Assembly: GCF_014841565.1 (NCBI RefSeq)
Contig: NZ_JACYUD010000010.1
Coordinates: 62,001 to 126,000 of the forward strand
Direction: 5' to 3'
Source of the DNA: Rhizobium sp. CFBP 8762
Lineage (GTDB): Bacteria > Pseudomonadota > Alphaproteobacteria > Rhizobiales > Rhizobiaceae
Length of the DNA stretch: 64,000 nucleotides
The notes below the pieces were generated by a model. That model was not told the origin of the DNA and did no database searches. It saw only the letters and a list, made by a program, of their open reading frames with translations. Position 1 is the stretch's first letter. The number at the start of each line of letters is the position of its first letter. Below are positions 8,802-18,796 of the stretch, piece after piece. Made by a program: the position numbers and the translations under genes.

Positions 8802-9072
8802 GTCTCTCATCATCGTTTTCCATTCGCATTCTGACTGGCTGTAATCTAGTCTGCATATCATGGGACGCATATGAGAAAATCATCGACCGGAGAAAATCTA
8901 GTTTTTCGCAAAACTGGCGTGTTTTTGGTTCGGATGACACACTCAGCTGTTACTTTTGATCAAAATCGCATGAAAACTGGTCAATATCTTTTGAAAACCC
9001 TTCCATATTAGCAATCGCCAAAGATTTTTCTTCTGATAGGGTTGGCCAACTTTAGGCCAAGAGGAGTCGGTC
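8802..9072. promoter_or_regulatory. Divergent intergenic region, pdxY / glutamate dehydrogenase
   Basis: This 271-bp AT-rich gap must hold both promoters. I cannot assign -35/-10 boxes with confidence. Directly before the glutamate dehydrogenase ribosome site there is an inverted repeat, TTGGCC (9042-9047) and GGCCAA (9055-9060) around a 7-nt spacer, which could be an operator or a small hairpin in the leader. Confidence 0.4.
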
Positions 9073-12000
9073 ATGGACGTGCAGAACAATCCCAAGCGAC
9101 ATGAAAAACTGGAGAGAGCGGAGGTTGCCGCACGGGCGCTCGCTCGCCCCTTTGTCGCACCGGAGCTTCTGTTGGGGCGCGCCAGCGCTGACGATCTGGA
9201 TGACTACAGTGTCGACATGCTGGGATGGACCGCAGCCCATGCAAGGGCTGAAATCGATGCCTGGGACAGACATGAAGCGCGCATCACGTTTTCCCCGCTT
9301 GGCGATGAAGATGAAACGAACGGTGGCATTCAGGTCCTGGCGGTAACGACCCGAAACAAGCCCTTCCTCTACGATTCTGTCATGGGTGAGGTAACCAGCA
9401 CCCATCGCGATATTCGCCTTGCCATCCACCCCATCCTCGTCGTGGATAAAGGCGGCACCTTGCGGGTGTTTTCACCACAGGACGAAAGCCAACCGGACCA
9501 GCGCGTCAGCCACATCCAGATTCACATTGCCCATATCACACCAGAAGACGCTGAGGCCCTGCACCAGCGCGTGCGCACGGTTCTGCATCAGGTCAAGCTT
9601 GCTGTCAGCGACTGGCAGCCGATGCGGCACCGGTTGGAGCAGGCCATTGCTGAGATTGAAGCCGCCAGCCTGAGGGAGCCGAAATCCCGCAACGAGGCTC
9701 TGGCGTTTCTGCGCTGGCTGGAAGACAACAACTTCACCTTCCTTGGCATGCGTGACTACGTCTATTCCGGCGAAGGTGACGAGGCGGCACTTGAGCGGGC
9801 CGACAGCGAAGGGCTTGGAATCCTGTCCGATCCGGACGTCCGCGTTCTGGTGCGCGGCAAGGATGCCGTGACCACCACGCCTGAAATCCTTGCCTTTCTA
9901 CAGGGCCCGGACATTCTGCTGGTGACCAAGGCGAATACGAAATCCGTGGTCCACCGGCGCGCCTATATGGATTACATCGGCGTCAAGCGGTTCGATGTGG
10001 CGGGCAATGTTGTTGGCGAACTGCGTATCGTTGGCTTGTTCACATCCAGCGCCTATACAAGACAAGCGCAGGATATTCCGTTGCTGCGCCTGAAAATCGA
10101 CACGGTGGCCGCCCGTTTCGGCTTTGATCCGCAGAGCCATTCGGGCAAAATGCTGCGCAACACGCTGGAATCCTATCCGCGTGACGATCTGTTCCAGATC
10201 GATACCGATTTGCTGACCACCTTTTGCGAACAGATCAACGAACTGAGTGACCGGCCACGCATTCGTGTGTTGACCCGCACCGATCGGTTCGACCGCTTCG
10301 TATCCGTCATCGTCTATGTACCCCGTGAGCAGTATGATTCCGACCTGCGCGAGCAGATCGGCCTCTATCTGGCACAGGTGTATGAGGGACGGGTTTCAGC
10401 CTATTATCCTGCCTTTCCAGAGGGTGGGCTGGCGCGTGTTCACTTTATCATCGGCCGTTCCGATGGGCGTACGCCGCAGACAGAGCAATCCGTGCTGGAA
10501 ACGCGCATCGGTGAACTTGCCACGCGCTGGATTGACCGGTTCCAGACGCTGGCCGGGCAAACGCTGACGCTGGAAACGGGCCAAGCCTATCAGGCAGCAT
10601 TTACCCCCGCGCAGGCCTTCGCGGACCTGCCCGCACTGACCGGCTGCACGCCGGAGCAGCCGCTTCGCATCGCGCTCTACCGCAAGGAGCCGGGCAACGA
10701 CCAGTCGCTGGAACTGAAAATCTTCCATCTGAACGAGCCTGTTTCGCTTTCGCGCCGCGTTCCCCTGCTGGAAAATCTCGGGTTTCAGGTCATCAGTGAA
10801 CAAACCTACGAATTGCAGGTTGGTACACCCACGCGCGATGTGGTGCTGCATGATATGGAACTGAAAAGCCGCTCCGGCGCCGTGATTGATCTTGAGACCA
10901 CCGCCCCCAGACTGGAAGCCGCGTTTCTGCAGGCGTGGGATGGCACGATCGAGGATGACAGCTTCAACCGGCTGATTGTTTCCGCTGGCCTGACGGCAGG
11001 GCAGGTGGTCGTGCTGCGGGCCTATGCGCGTTATCTGCGACAGACCGGCATTACTTATAGCCAGGGCTATCTCGCCGATACGCTGAACGCGTATCCTCAC
11101 CTCGCAGCCGCGCTTTTCACATTGTTTTCCGCACGACTTGACCCCGAGTTGGAAACCGCAGCGCGAAACGCCCAGGTTGAAGCGGCCCTGAGCGAGATTG
11201 AAACCGGGCTGGCGGCGGTGCCGTCTCTGGACGAAGACCGCATCCTGCGGCGGTATCGCAATGCCATTCAGGCGACGCTGCGCACCAATTATTTCCAGAG
11301 GCAAACGTCCGGCACTGTTCTGGCGCTGAAATTCGACCCCCACGCATTGGAAGGCTTGCCGGAACCAAGGCCGTTCCGTGAAATTTTTGTCTATGGTGTG
11401 CAGGTTGAAGGTGTTCATCTGCGCTTTGGCAAGGTGGCGCGGGGAGGCTTGCGCTGGTCGGACCGTGCGCAGGATTACCGCACAGAAGTGCTGGGCCTTG
11501 TGAAGGCGCAGCAGGTCAAGAACGCAGTGATTGTGCCCGTTGGGGCCAAGGGCGGCTTCTATCCCAAGCAGTTGCCTGTGGGCGCAAGTCGGGACGAAAC
11601 CTTTGCGGCGGGACGGGAAGCCTACAAAAACTTCATCCGCTCGCTTCTGTCGATTACAGACAATATTGCGGGTGAAGCGATTGTGCCCCCGTCAAACACG
11701 GTTCGGCTGGATGGGGATGATCCCTATTTCGTCGTTGCGGCGGACAAGGGGACAGCGACATTTTCCGATACAGCCAACGGTCTGGCGCAGGACGCCGGCT
11801 TCTGGCTGGATGATGCCTTCGCTTCAGGTGGTTCAGCGGGCTATGACCACAAGAAAATGGGCATTACGGCGCGCGGCGCGTGGGAAACCGTCAAGCGTCA
11901 GTTCCGGGAACTGAACATTGATATCCAGACAACGCCGTTTACGGTTGTGGGTGTGGGCGACATGTCCGGCGATGTGTTCGGCAACGGCATGTTGCTGTCA

Positions 12001-13845
12001 CAGAAAATCCGGTTGATTGCGGCCTTCGATCATCGCGATATCTTCATTGATCCGAATCCGGATACCGATCTTAGTTTCGCCGAGCGAAAGCGACTGTTTG
12101 ATTTGCCCCGCTCAAGCTGGCAGGATTACGACCGGGCGACCTTGTCTGCCGGTGCCATGATTATTTCGCGGTCTGAAAAGTCGGTGAAACTATCGCCGGA
12201 GGCTGCGGCGGCAATCGGGCTGGAGCAGACCGTTGCGACACCGTTTGAAATCATCAGTGCAATCCTGAAAGCGCCGGTCGATCTTCTCTGGTTCGGCGGC
12301 ATCGGCACCTATATTCGCGCGGCGAGCGAGAGCGATGCGGATGTGGGAGACAAGGCCAATGATCCCATTCGGGTGACCGCCGAGGACGTGCGGGCCAAAG
12401 TCATCGGCGAGGGGGCCAATCTGGGCGTTACCCAGAGGGCACGCATTGCCTATGGGCAGAAGGGCGGGCGCGGCTACTCGGATTCCATAGACAATTCAGC
12501 GGGCGTTAATTCCTCCGATATTGAGGTGAATATCAAGATCGCGCTGGCGTCTGCCATGCGAGACAACCGGTTGACGCGTGAAGACCGCAACACCCTACTG
12601 GCCTCCATGACAGACGAGGTGGCCGAACTGGTTCTGCGCAATAATTACCTACAATCGCTCGCGATTTCGCTGGTGCACGGGCAGGGACTGGCGAACCGCG
12701 AGCCCTTGGCACGGTTGATGAACCGGCTGGAGGCCGATGGCCACCTGAACCGCAAGGTGGAATTGCTGCCAACCAACCAGGCTCTTGTGGAGCGCTACCA
12801 GACAGGCAAACCGCTGACCCGTGCGGAAATTGGCGTTCTGCTCTCCTACTCCAAACTGGTTCTGTTTGAAGATGTGGTGAAAAGCCCGCTGGTGGACGAT
12901 TCCTATTTCGAAAAGACGCTGTTTGACTACTTCCCGCAGGAAATGCATGGCGCCTATGCGGATGATATCTGCAAGCACCGTCTGCATCGGGAAATCATTG
13001 CTACCGTGCTTGGCAATGATGTGATCAACCGTGGCGGACCGGCTTTCGTCAACAGCCTAATGAATGCCACCGGCGCAAGCGCCGATGCGGTCGTTAAGGC
13101 CGCTATCATCGCGCGGGATGGTTTGGCCCTGCCCGCCATTTATGACGAGATCGACGCACTGGACACGGCTATCCCCGGCGACCTGCAAAACGAACTCTAT
13201 CAAGACCTTGGGCTTGTCTTCTGGATCGTGACAGAGCGCATCTTGCAGGCTGGCACCGCCAGCTTGTCCATGGAGGTGGCTGTTACGGCCCTTCAAAAGG
13301 CGCTGGCAGAGTTGAAACCCGGTATTGCCCAGTCCGCCCCGGCCAACCTTGCCGAACAGGCCCGCACCAAGGCTGAGCGCTACAAACAGAGCGGGGTTCC
13401 GGGCGCGCTTGCAGACGAAATTGCCACGCTGCCATTCCTGACCATTGCGCCGGAAATTCTGCAACTGGCAGAAACGGCAAAGACATCGTTGACCGGTACG
13501 GCCGAAAGCTATTCCGCCCTGAGCGAGTTGCTGGATATGTCTCAACTGTTGTCCGGCGCGGTGCGTGTCAGCACGGCGGATCAGTACGAGGCGATTGTGC
13601 TTGGCCGCAGCATCGGTGCCATTGCCAAAGCGCGGCGGACTTTGCTGACGCAGGTGCTGCGCGACTACGGCACCGAATCAAAGCCGGTTAAAGCATGGAG
13701 CGCAGTCAATGCGGAAAAGGTGACCCAAGTCCGCGAACAACTGAGCGCACTGATTGAGGCTGGCGATATGTCGCTTGCGCGTGTGACGGTCGCTGCCGGT
13801 CTTCTGAATGATCTGGTGGAGGCCACCTCTGGCGTTGATGCGTGA
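9073..13845 (+). CDS. NAD-specific glutamate dehydrogenase, large (about 180 kDa) class
   Basis: This is the largest gene in the window: 1590 residues. The giant NAD-dependent class deaminates glutamate to 2-oxoglutarate for catabolism. The N-terminal ~700 residues are the regulatory part of the family with ACT-like segments. The catalytic part begins near residue 770 with HLRFGKVARGGLRWSDR, and VGAKGGF places the catalytic lysine at K826. The Rossmann part holds VVGVGDMSGDVFGNGM near residue 957. The C-terminal ~350 residues are mostly helical. A strong ribosome site (AAGAGGAG) precedes ATG 9073. The gene is alone in its orientation until the MFS gene 73 bp later. No frameshift is visible over 4.7 kb. 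Confidence 0.96.
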   Translation: MDVQNNPKRHEKLERAEVAARALARPFVAPELLLGRASADDLDDYSVDMLGWTAAHARAEIDAWDRHEARITFSPLGDEDETNGGIQVLAVTTRNKPFLYDSVMGEVTSTHRDIRLAIHPILVVDKGGTLRVFSPQDESQPDQRVSHIQIHIAHITPEDAEALHQRVRTVLHQVKLAVSDWQPMRHRLEQAIAEIEAASLREPKSRNEALAFLRWLEDNNFTFLGMRDYVYSGEGDEAALERADSEGLGILSDPDVRVLVRGKDAVTTTPEILAFLQGPDILLVTKANTKSVVHRRAYMDYIGVKRFDVAGNVVGELRIVGLFTSSAYTRQAQDIPLLRLKIDTVAARFGFDPQSHSGKMLRNTLESYPRDDLFQIDTDLLTTFCEQINELSDRPRIRVLTRTDRFDRFVSVIVYVPREQYDSDLREQIGLYLAQVYEGRVSAYYPAFPEGGLARVHFIIGRSDGRTPQTEQSVLETRIGELATRWIDRFQTLAGQTLTLETGQAYQAAFTPAQAFADLPALTGCTPEQPLRIALYRKEPGNDQSLELKIFHLNEPVSLSRRVPLLENLGFQVISEQTYELQVGTPTRDVVLHDMELKSRSGAVIDLETTAPRLEAAFLQAWDGTIEDDSFNRLIVSAGLTAGQVVVLRAYARYLRQTGITYSQGYLADTLNAYPHLAAALFTLFSARLDPELETAARNAQVEAALSEIETGLAAVPSLDEDRILRRYRNAIQATLRTNYFQRQTSGTVLALKFDPHALEGLPEPRPFREIFVYGVQVEGVHLRFGKVARGGLRWSDRAQDYRTEVLGLVKAQQVKNAVIVPVGAKGGFYPKQLPVGASRDETFAAGREAYKNFIRSLLSITDNIAGEAIVPPSNTVRLDGDDPYFVVAADKGTATFSDTANGLAQDAGFWLDDAFASGGSAGYDHKKMGITARGAWETVKRQFRELNIDIQTTPFTVVGVGDMSGDVFGNGMLLSQKIRLIAAFDHRDIFIDPNPDTDLSFAERKRLFDLPRSSWQDYDRATLSAGAMIISRSEKSVKLSPEAAAAIGLEQTVATPFEIISAILKAPVDLLWFGGIGTYIRAASESDADVGDKANDPIRVTAEDVRAKVIGEGANLGVTQRARIAYGQKGGRGYSDSIDNSAGVNSSDIEVNIKIALASAMRDNRLTREDRNTLLASMTDEVAELVLRNNYLQSLAISLVHGQGLANREPLARLMNRLEADGHLNRKVELLPTNQALVERYQTGKPLTRAEIGVLLSYSKLVLFEDVVKSPLVDDSYFEKTLFDYFPQEMHGAYADDICKHRLHREIIATVLGNDVINRGGPAFVNSLMNATGASADAVVKAAIIARDGLALPAIYDEIDALDTAIPGDLQNELYQDLGLVFWIVTERILQAGTASLSMEVAVTALQKALAELKPGIAQSAPANLAEQARTKAERYKQSGVPGALADEIATLPFLTIAPEILQLAETAKTSLTGTAESYSALSELLDMSQLLSGAVRVSTADQYEAIVLGRSIGAIAKARRTLLTQVLRDYGTESKPVKAWSAVNAEKVTQVREQLSALIEAGDMSLARVTVAAGLLNDLVEATSGVDA

Positions 13846-13861
13846 CACGTAATAGAACCAG

Positions 13862-13893
13862 ACAATCGACGGGTGTTTCTGCCCGTCGATTGT
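13862..13893. terminator. Hairpin after glutamate dehydrogenase
   Basis: A perfect 12-bp stem, ACAATCGACGGG at 13862-13873 and CCCGTCGATTGT at 13882-13893, with an 8-nt loop. Only a short T-containing tail follows, so termination may be partial and some read-through into the MFS gene is possible. Confidence 0.6.
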
Positions 13894-13918
13894 ATTCGCA
13901 TAAACCAAAGGTGCGCCC

Positions 13919-15295
13919 GTGATTGCGACAACGCCAGACAGCGCCAAGCCCGCTCCCATCACAAGAGGGTTGGCAGGCTGGATGCTGTTCGACTGGGCGG
14001 CGCAGCCGTTTTTTACCGTCGTGATCAGTTTTATCTTCGGGCCGTACTTTGTTGCACGGCTAACCGACGATCCGGCCTATGGGCAGGCGATATGGGGTTA
14101 CACCCTCGTCGTCTCCGGCGTAGCAATCGCCATTCTCTCCCCCATACTCGGCTCCCTTGCCGATGCGGCGGGACCGCGAAAGCCGTGGATTACCTTTTTC
14201 GCCGTCATCAAAATTCTGTCGCTCGGTTTTCTATGGTTTGCAGTGCCGGGCTCAGCGTTGATCTATCCAGCCATCCTTCTGGTTTTTGCCAGTATTGCCG
14301 CCGAGTGTTCCATCGTTTTCAACGATTCGATGATGCCGCGGCTTGTTGCGCAGGACCAGAGCGGGCGCATATCCAATATGGCCTGGGGGCTGGGCTATCT
14401 CGGCGGTATGATCGTGTTGATCTTCGTGATCCTGTTTGTGGCGGCGGACCCGCAAACCGGTCAAACCGTTCTAGGACAGGCACCCTTGTTTGGCATCGAC
14501 GCCGCCCGTGGCGAAGATGCGCGTATCACAGGGCCGATTGCGGCGCTCTGGTATGCCGTTTTTATTCTGCCCATGCTTCTGTTTACGCCAGATGCGCCCC
14601 GCACGCAGCGCTCCCGGCATGTCATTCGCAACGGTTTGACCGAACTGAAGCATACCTTTGCCGGGTTGCGGCAGCGAACCGGCCTGCTGCGCTTTCTGAT
14701 TGCCCGGATGATCTATCAAGATGGAATCAATGCCATCATCGTTCTCGGTGGAACCTATGCCGCCGGTCTTTTTGGATGGCGCACGCTGCAACTGGGGGCC
14801 TATGGCATTCTGCTCAACATCATCGCCATTGGCGCATGTCTTGGTGCCGCACGGCTGGATGCGATGATCGGCTCGAAACGGATTATCATACTGTGCCTGA
14901 TCAGCCTGATTTTTGCGACGGTTGGAATGATTTCGACCGGGCCGGACCACACGCTGTTCTTTATACCCCTGACCCCGCCCGTCGAGGGTGCGGGGCTGTT
15001 CAGCTCGCAAGGCGAACGCGTCTATCTGGCCTTCAGCCTGCTGGTGGGCCTGACGTTCGGGCCTGTACAAGCGTCGTCCCGCTCGTACATGGCGCGCAGC
15101 ATCACCGTGGATGAAGCCGGGCGCTATTTCGGCATCTACGCCCTGACTGGGCGGGCAACTTCATTTCTGGCACCCGCCGCTGTGGCAACGGTTACCCTCA
15201 TCAGCGGATCAGCGACGCTTGGTATGGCGACGCTGATCCTGTTTCTGCTAGTGGGTTTGGTCATCCTCTGGAAGACCCCGTACCCGGCTATCTGA
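13919..15295 (+). CDS. MFS permease, UMF1/Atg22-like family
   Basis: The 458-residue protein has about twelve hydrophobic helices and starts with [17 protein letters not shown], typical of the UMF1 (Atg22-like) branch of the major facilitator superfamily. A loop of ~50 residues with [10 protein letters not shown] separates the two halves. Substrates in this branch are poorly known. The start is GTG at 13919, with AAAGG 7 nt upstream. Its TGA ends at 15295 and the stop of the convergent purH begins at 15296, with no base between them and no hairpin. Its position downstream of glutamate dehydrogenase suggests possible read-through expression but not a proven link. Confidence 0.85.
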   Translation: MIATTPDSAKPAPITRGLAGWMLFDWAAQPFFTVVISFIFGPYFVARLTDDPAYGQAIWGYTLVVSGVAIAILSPILGSLADAAGPRKPWITFFAVIKILSLGFLWFAVPGSALIYPAILLVFASIAAECSIVFNDSMMPRLVAQDQSGRISNMAWGLGYLGGMIVLIFVILFVAADPQTGQTVLGQAPLFGIDAARGEDARITGPIAALWYAVFILPMLLFTPDAPRTQRSRHVIRNGLTELKHTFAGLRQRTGLLRFLIARMIYQDGINAIIVLGGTYAAGLFGWRTLQLGAYGILLNIIAIGACLGAARLDAMIGSKRIIILCLISLIFATVGMISTGPDHTLFFIPLTPPVEGAGLFSSQGERVYLAFSLLVGLTFGPVQASSRSYMARSITVDEAGRYFGIYALTGRATSFLAPAAVATVTLISGSATLGMATLILFLLVGLVILWKTPYPAI

Positions 15296-16906
15296 TCAAT
15301 GCCGGAAATGGCGCATGCCGGTGAAGACCATGGCAACATCATGCTCGTTTGCGGCGGCAATCACTTCCTCATCACGCATGGAGCCGCCGGGCTGGATAAC
15401 GGCGCGGGCACCCGCCGCAATTGCGGACAGAAGGCCGTCTGCAAACGGCAGGAACGCTTCGGACGCAACGGCAGAGCCGCGTGTCATCGGTTCCGCCAAG
15501 CCCAAAGCCTTGGCGGCGTCTTCTGCTTTAATGGCTGCGATCCGCGCTGAATCCACACGGCTCATCTGTCCGGCACCGATGCCAACCGTTTGGCCGTCTT
15601 TTGCGTAAACCACCGCATTGGATTTGACGTGCTTTGCCACCTTGAAGGCAAACTTCATGTCTTCCAGTTCCTGCGCTGTCGGCTGACGCTTGGTGACGAC
15701 ACGAAGATCGAGATCCTCAACCATGCCGTTGTCACGGTTCTGAACGAGCAGGCCACCGGACACTGTTTTGGCCGAAAGGCCGGGGGTGCGTGGATCTGGC
15801 AGGCTTCCCGTGGTCAACAGCCGAAGATTGGGCTTACGGGCAATGATAGCCTTTGCCTCATCACTGACCGATGGCGCAATGATGACTTCGGTAAACAGCT
15901 TGACGATTTCCTCAGCCGTTTCCGCGTCCAGAAGCTGGTTCAAGGCAATGATTCCACCGAAAGCGGAAACGGAATCGCAGGCCAGCGCGCGACCATAGGC
16001 TTCACGCAATGAGGTGCCTGTCGCCACACCGCAGGGGTTGGCGTGCTTGATGATCGCGCAGGCCGGACCGTTTTCCGGTAGAAACTCCGCAACCAGTTCG
16101 AAGGCGGCGTCAGTATCGTTGATGTTGTTGTAAGATAGCTGCTTGCCTTGCAGCAGCGTTGCCGTTGCTACACCCGGACGGTTTTCTCCGGTCACGTAGA
16201 ATCCCGCCTTCTGGTGCGGGTTTTCGCCATAGCGCATCTCTTCTTTCAGCACGCCGCCAAGCGTGCGGTGGCGCGGCATGGCAATATCGAGAGCCTCGGC
16301 AAACCAGTTTGAAATCACCGCATCGTAGGCGGCAGTCCGTGCATAGGCCTTGGCTGCCATCTTCTGGCGGAAGGCATAGGTCGTGGAACCCTCCGTCATT
16401 TCTTCGAGAAGAGTTGCGTAATCCGAAGGGTCGGTCAACGTGACCACATAAGCGTGGTTTTTGGCCGAAGCGCGGATCATGGCGGGGCCGCCAATATCGA
16501 TATTTTCAACCGTTGTCGGATAATCGCCGCCCTTGGCGCGAACCTCCTCAAAGGGGTAAAGATTGATCACGGCAAGATCAATCGTTTCAATACCGTGCTC
16601 GCGCATGGCTGCGACATGGTCTTCGTCGTCACGAATGGCCAGCAGACCGCCATGCACACCGGGGTGCAGCGTCTTGACCCGACCATCCATGATCTCGGGA
16701 AAGCCGGTCAGATCGGAGACATCGCGCACATCCAGCCCGGCATCGGACAAGGCCTTGTGCGTACCACCGGTAGACACCAGGCGCACGCCCTTGTCGGCCA
16801 GAGCCTTTGCCAGTTCGACAATGCCGGTTTTGTCGGAGACCGATAGCAGGGCCGTGCGGATGGTAACTTGATCGGGGGTGGGAATTTTCTTCGAGATAAC
16901 GGCCAT
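15296..16906 (-). CDS. purH: Bifunctional AICAR formyltransferase / IMP cyclohydrolase
   Basis: The 536-residue protein performs the last two steps of de novo purine synthesis. The N-terminal cyclohydrolase domain begins [17 protein letters not shown] and contains [15 protein letters not shown]; the C-terminal formyltransferase domain carries the catalytic pair K287-H288 in IIKHANPCG. It ends with the conserved [11 protein letters not shown]. The ATG at 16906 has GGAG 6 nt upstream; a longer frame upstream is not used. The gene lies 90 bp downstream of the heparinase-like gene on the same strand and may be read from the same promoter. Its 3' end abuts the MFS gene. Confidence 0.97.
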   Translation of the reverse strand: MAVISKKIPTPDQVTIRTALLSVSDKTGIVELAKALADKGVRLVSTGGTHKALSDAGLDVRDVSDLTGFPEIMDGRVKTLHPGVHGGLLAIRDDEDHVAAMREHGIETIDLAVINLYPFEEVRAKGGDYPTTVENIDIGGPAMIRASAKNHAYVVTLTDPSDYATLLEEMTEGSTTYAFRQKMAAKAYARTAAYDAVISNWFAEALDIAMPRHRTLGGVLKEEMRYGENPHQKAGFYVTGENRPGVATATLLQGKQLSYNNINDTDAAFELVAEFLPENGPACAIIKHANPCGVATGTSLREAYGRALACDSVSAFGGIIALNQLLDAETAEEIVKLFTEVIIAPSVSDEAKAIIARKPNLRLLTTGSLPDPRTPGLSAKTVSGGLLVQNRDNGMVEDLDLRVVTKRQPTAQELEDMKFAFKVAKHVKSNAVVYAKDGQTVGIGAGQMSRVDSARIAAIKAEDAAKALGLAEPMTRGSAVASEAFLPFADGLLSAIAAGARAVIQPGGSMRDEEVIAAANEHDVAMVFTGMRHFRH

Positions 16907-16996
16907 AGGGTGCTCCGTGGGCATTGGCATGTTCAATGCAAATATCTTCGGCCCGTTAACACAGGTTGCAACAAGTTTAAACCGGCGCACCACGCA

Positions 16997-18685
16997 TCAA
17001 CGGGTTTCGCGTGATAAAACCCACTGGATTTCCGGCTGATCCTTTAACGCGAAACGCACCGATACCTGCGACGATGGCCGCAAGCCAGATGGATCGGCGA
17101 AGAAAACGTCGTCCTCAACTTCAATCTTCGTATCAATGGTCGAGAGTGACCAGCACTCTCCATCCGGCGCCTTCAGGATAACTTCAAAGTCGCTTCGTCG
17201 CCCAATCAGAATTTGCGGGTGGATGTGAAACCGGGCTGTCGCAACATTCTGGTCGTCCGGGCCGGGGTCGGTTCCATCCGGCTTGATGAAACGGTCGCGG
17301 CCCCGTATCAACGTGCCGTTGGCGTTCATCTCGATATCGCGCTCGTGCAGCAAGCCAAACAGCTTGAGATAGCCATCATGCGAGGCTTTTAGCCCTTTAT
17401 GCCCGAGTTCCGTACGGCGCTTTTCAGACTTGACCTCGGTAACGCCGCCAATCCAGATCGGCCCCAAATAGCGAGAGCGCGCCGTGCGTGCCGATGACAC
17501 ATCGTTCAGTGTAACGCAGGACTGCGCAGCAGTGGTGCGCGCCAGTTGGTGAAACCGTTCGCCTGCAAATTTCGGCGCGCCAGAATTGATGATGAAACGA
17601 TTGCGGCCCGATGACATTTCAAACGACAAACTGCCCGCGTGCGCTGTTGCCGACAGGTCGATGGAGAGCGGCTTGCCGGTATCCACGATAACGACAGATG
17701 GCCCATTGGACAGGCGCTCATAACGCATATGGGGCAGGGCCTTGAAGGGAGCGCCGGCAGATTCGTCATAGCGCAGCACACACATCAACTCATTGGCAAG
17801 CGTGGACGTGGCGCCGTTGAACAAAGCAAGGTCACCATCCTGATGCCGAAAGAACCGCAGGGCAGGGTACATCCGGTCGATAGCGGGAATCAGCCGTGAC
17901 GGAACATCGTGGCCGAGATTGACATAGGTTTGCCGCAGCGGCAGCAGATCAAGCAGCAGTTCCAGCCCGACACGGGGATTGCGCGAGCAGTGCCCGCCAT
18001 CCGGCAAGATCTGGCGGTCGAGTTCACGGTCGAGGTCACGCGCTGCCCGACGCAGAACCGATGGCTGCACGGTCATCGACACCGAGGACACGGCCAGAGC
18101 AATGCGCACCCGCAACCGCACTTCGCCATCGCGCGTTGTTGCGGCAATATGCCTTAGGTAGCGGATCTGAAACGCCAGACTTTTCAGAAAACGGCGGTAG
18201 AAACCGTGTTCTGCCCCCTTCAGAATGACCGGAGAGTGAGACAGCCACGCGATAATCCGCTGTGCGATGATATCGGCATCCCATGCCAACCCGTGTATGG
18301 AGCTACCATGCGCCGCAATCCAGTCCTTGACGATCTCACGGGTCTTATCAAACGCCCGTTCATCCTGTGAAGCGCGCATATGGCGCAGCCAACTGAACGA
18401 GTGCAGCCTAAGCGCAAAAGCGCGAGAAGGTAAATCCAGAGCAAACGGGGATTCACCCCGTGTTTCCAGCATACGCCCGGCAAGCGGAAAGCGATCGTGA
18501 ATGATTTCATCGGCAATATGCGAATCGACCGCACGCAAATCCGTCGGCGCAACAATCAGGCGCTGTGGGGTGCGGCCAGCGAACCGCAATGCGGAGATAC
18601 GGCCCACAGCCCAGCGCTGGGAAAAGCGTCTCCAGCCTTCCCTCGCATATAGATAGAAGAGCCTTTGTCGGTCGGAAAACTGCAT
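16997..18685 (-). CDS. Heparinase II/III-like family protein
   Basis: The product is about 562 residues. The central and C-terminal parts (for example HAGSLSFEMSSGRNRFIINSG and the R-F-H-Q-L-A-R segment) fit the heparinase II/III C-terminal domain of polysaccharide lyases, and the N-terminal half is the helical part that precedes it. No signal peptide is seen with this start, which is odd for a secreted lyase, so it may work in the cytosol or use another export route. In rhizobia a similar gene sits next to purH and rsmB, as here. The substrate is unknown. The start could also be the ATG at 18721, which has GTGGA upstream. Confidence 0.75.
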   Translation of the reverse strand: MQFSDRQRLFYLYAREGWRRFSQRWAVGRISALRFAGRTPQRLIVAPTDLRAVDSHIADEIIHDRFPLAGRMLETRGESPFALDLPSRAFALRLHSFSWLRHMRASQDERAFDKTREIVKDWIAAHGSSIHGLAWDADIIAQRIIAWLSHSPVILKGAEHGFYRRFLKSLAFQIRYLRHIAATTRDGEVRLRVRIALAVSSVSMTVQPSVLRRAARDLDRELDRQILPDGGHCSRNPRVGLELLLDLLPLRQTYVNLGHDVPSRLIPAIDRMYPALRFFRHQDGDLALFNGATSTLANELMCVLRYDESAGAPFKALPHMRYERLSNGPSVVIVDTGKPLSIDLSATAHAGSLSFEMSSGRNRFIINSGAPKFAGERFHQLARTTAAQSCVTLNDVSSARTARSRYLGPIWIGGVTEVKSEKRRTELGHKGLKASHDGYLKLFGLLHERDIEMNANGTLIRGRDRFIKPDGTDPGPDDQNVATARFHIHPQILIGRRSDFEVILKAPDGECWSLSTIDTKIEVEDDVFFADPSGLRPSSQVSVRFALKDQPEIQWVLSRETR

Positions 18686-18796
18686 GGAATACGTCTTTCT
18701 CTGACCGATATTCCTAGGCATTCGGATTCCACGCGTCAATTCGGCCGACTGCATCTGTTGTTGATGAGTCGCCTAATATCGTTATTATTCGGTATT

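Noticed and set aside
10396-11418. 340-codon minus-strand open frame inside the glutamate dehydrogenase gene
   Set aside because: Composition mirrors the coding strand and no motif is recognisable.
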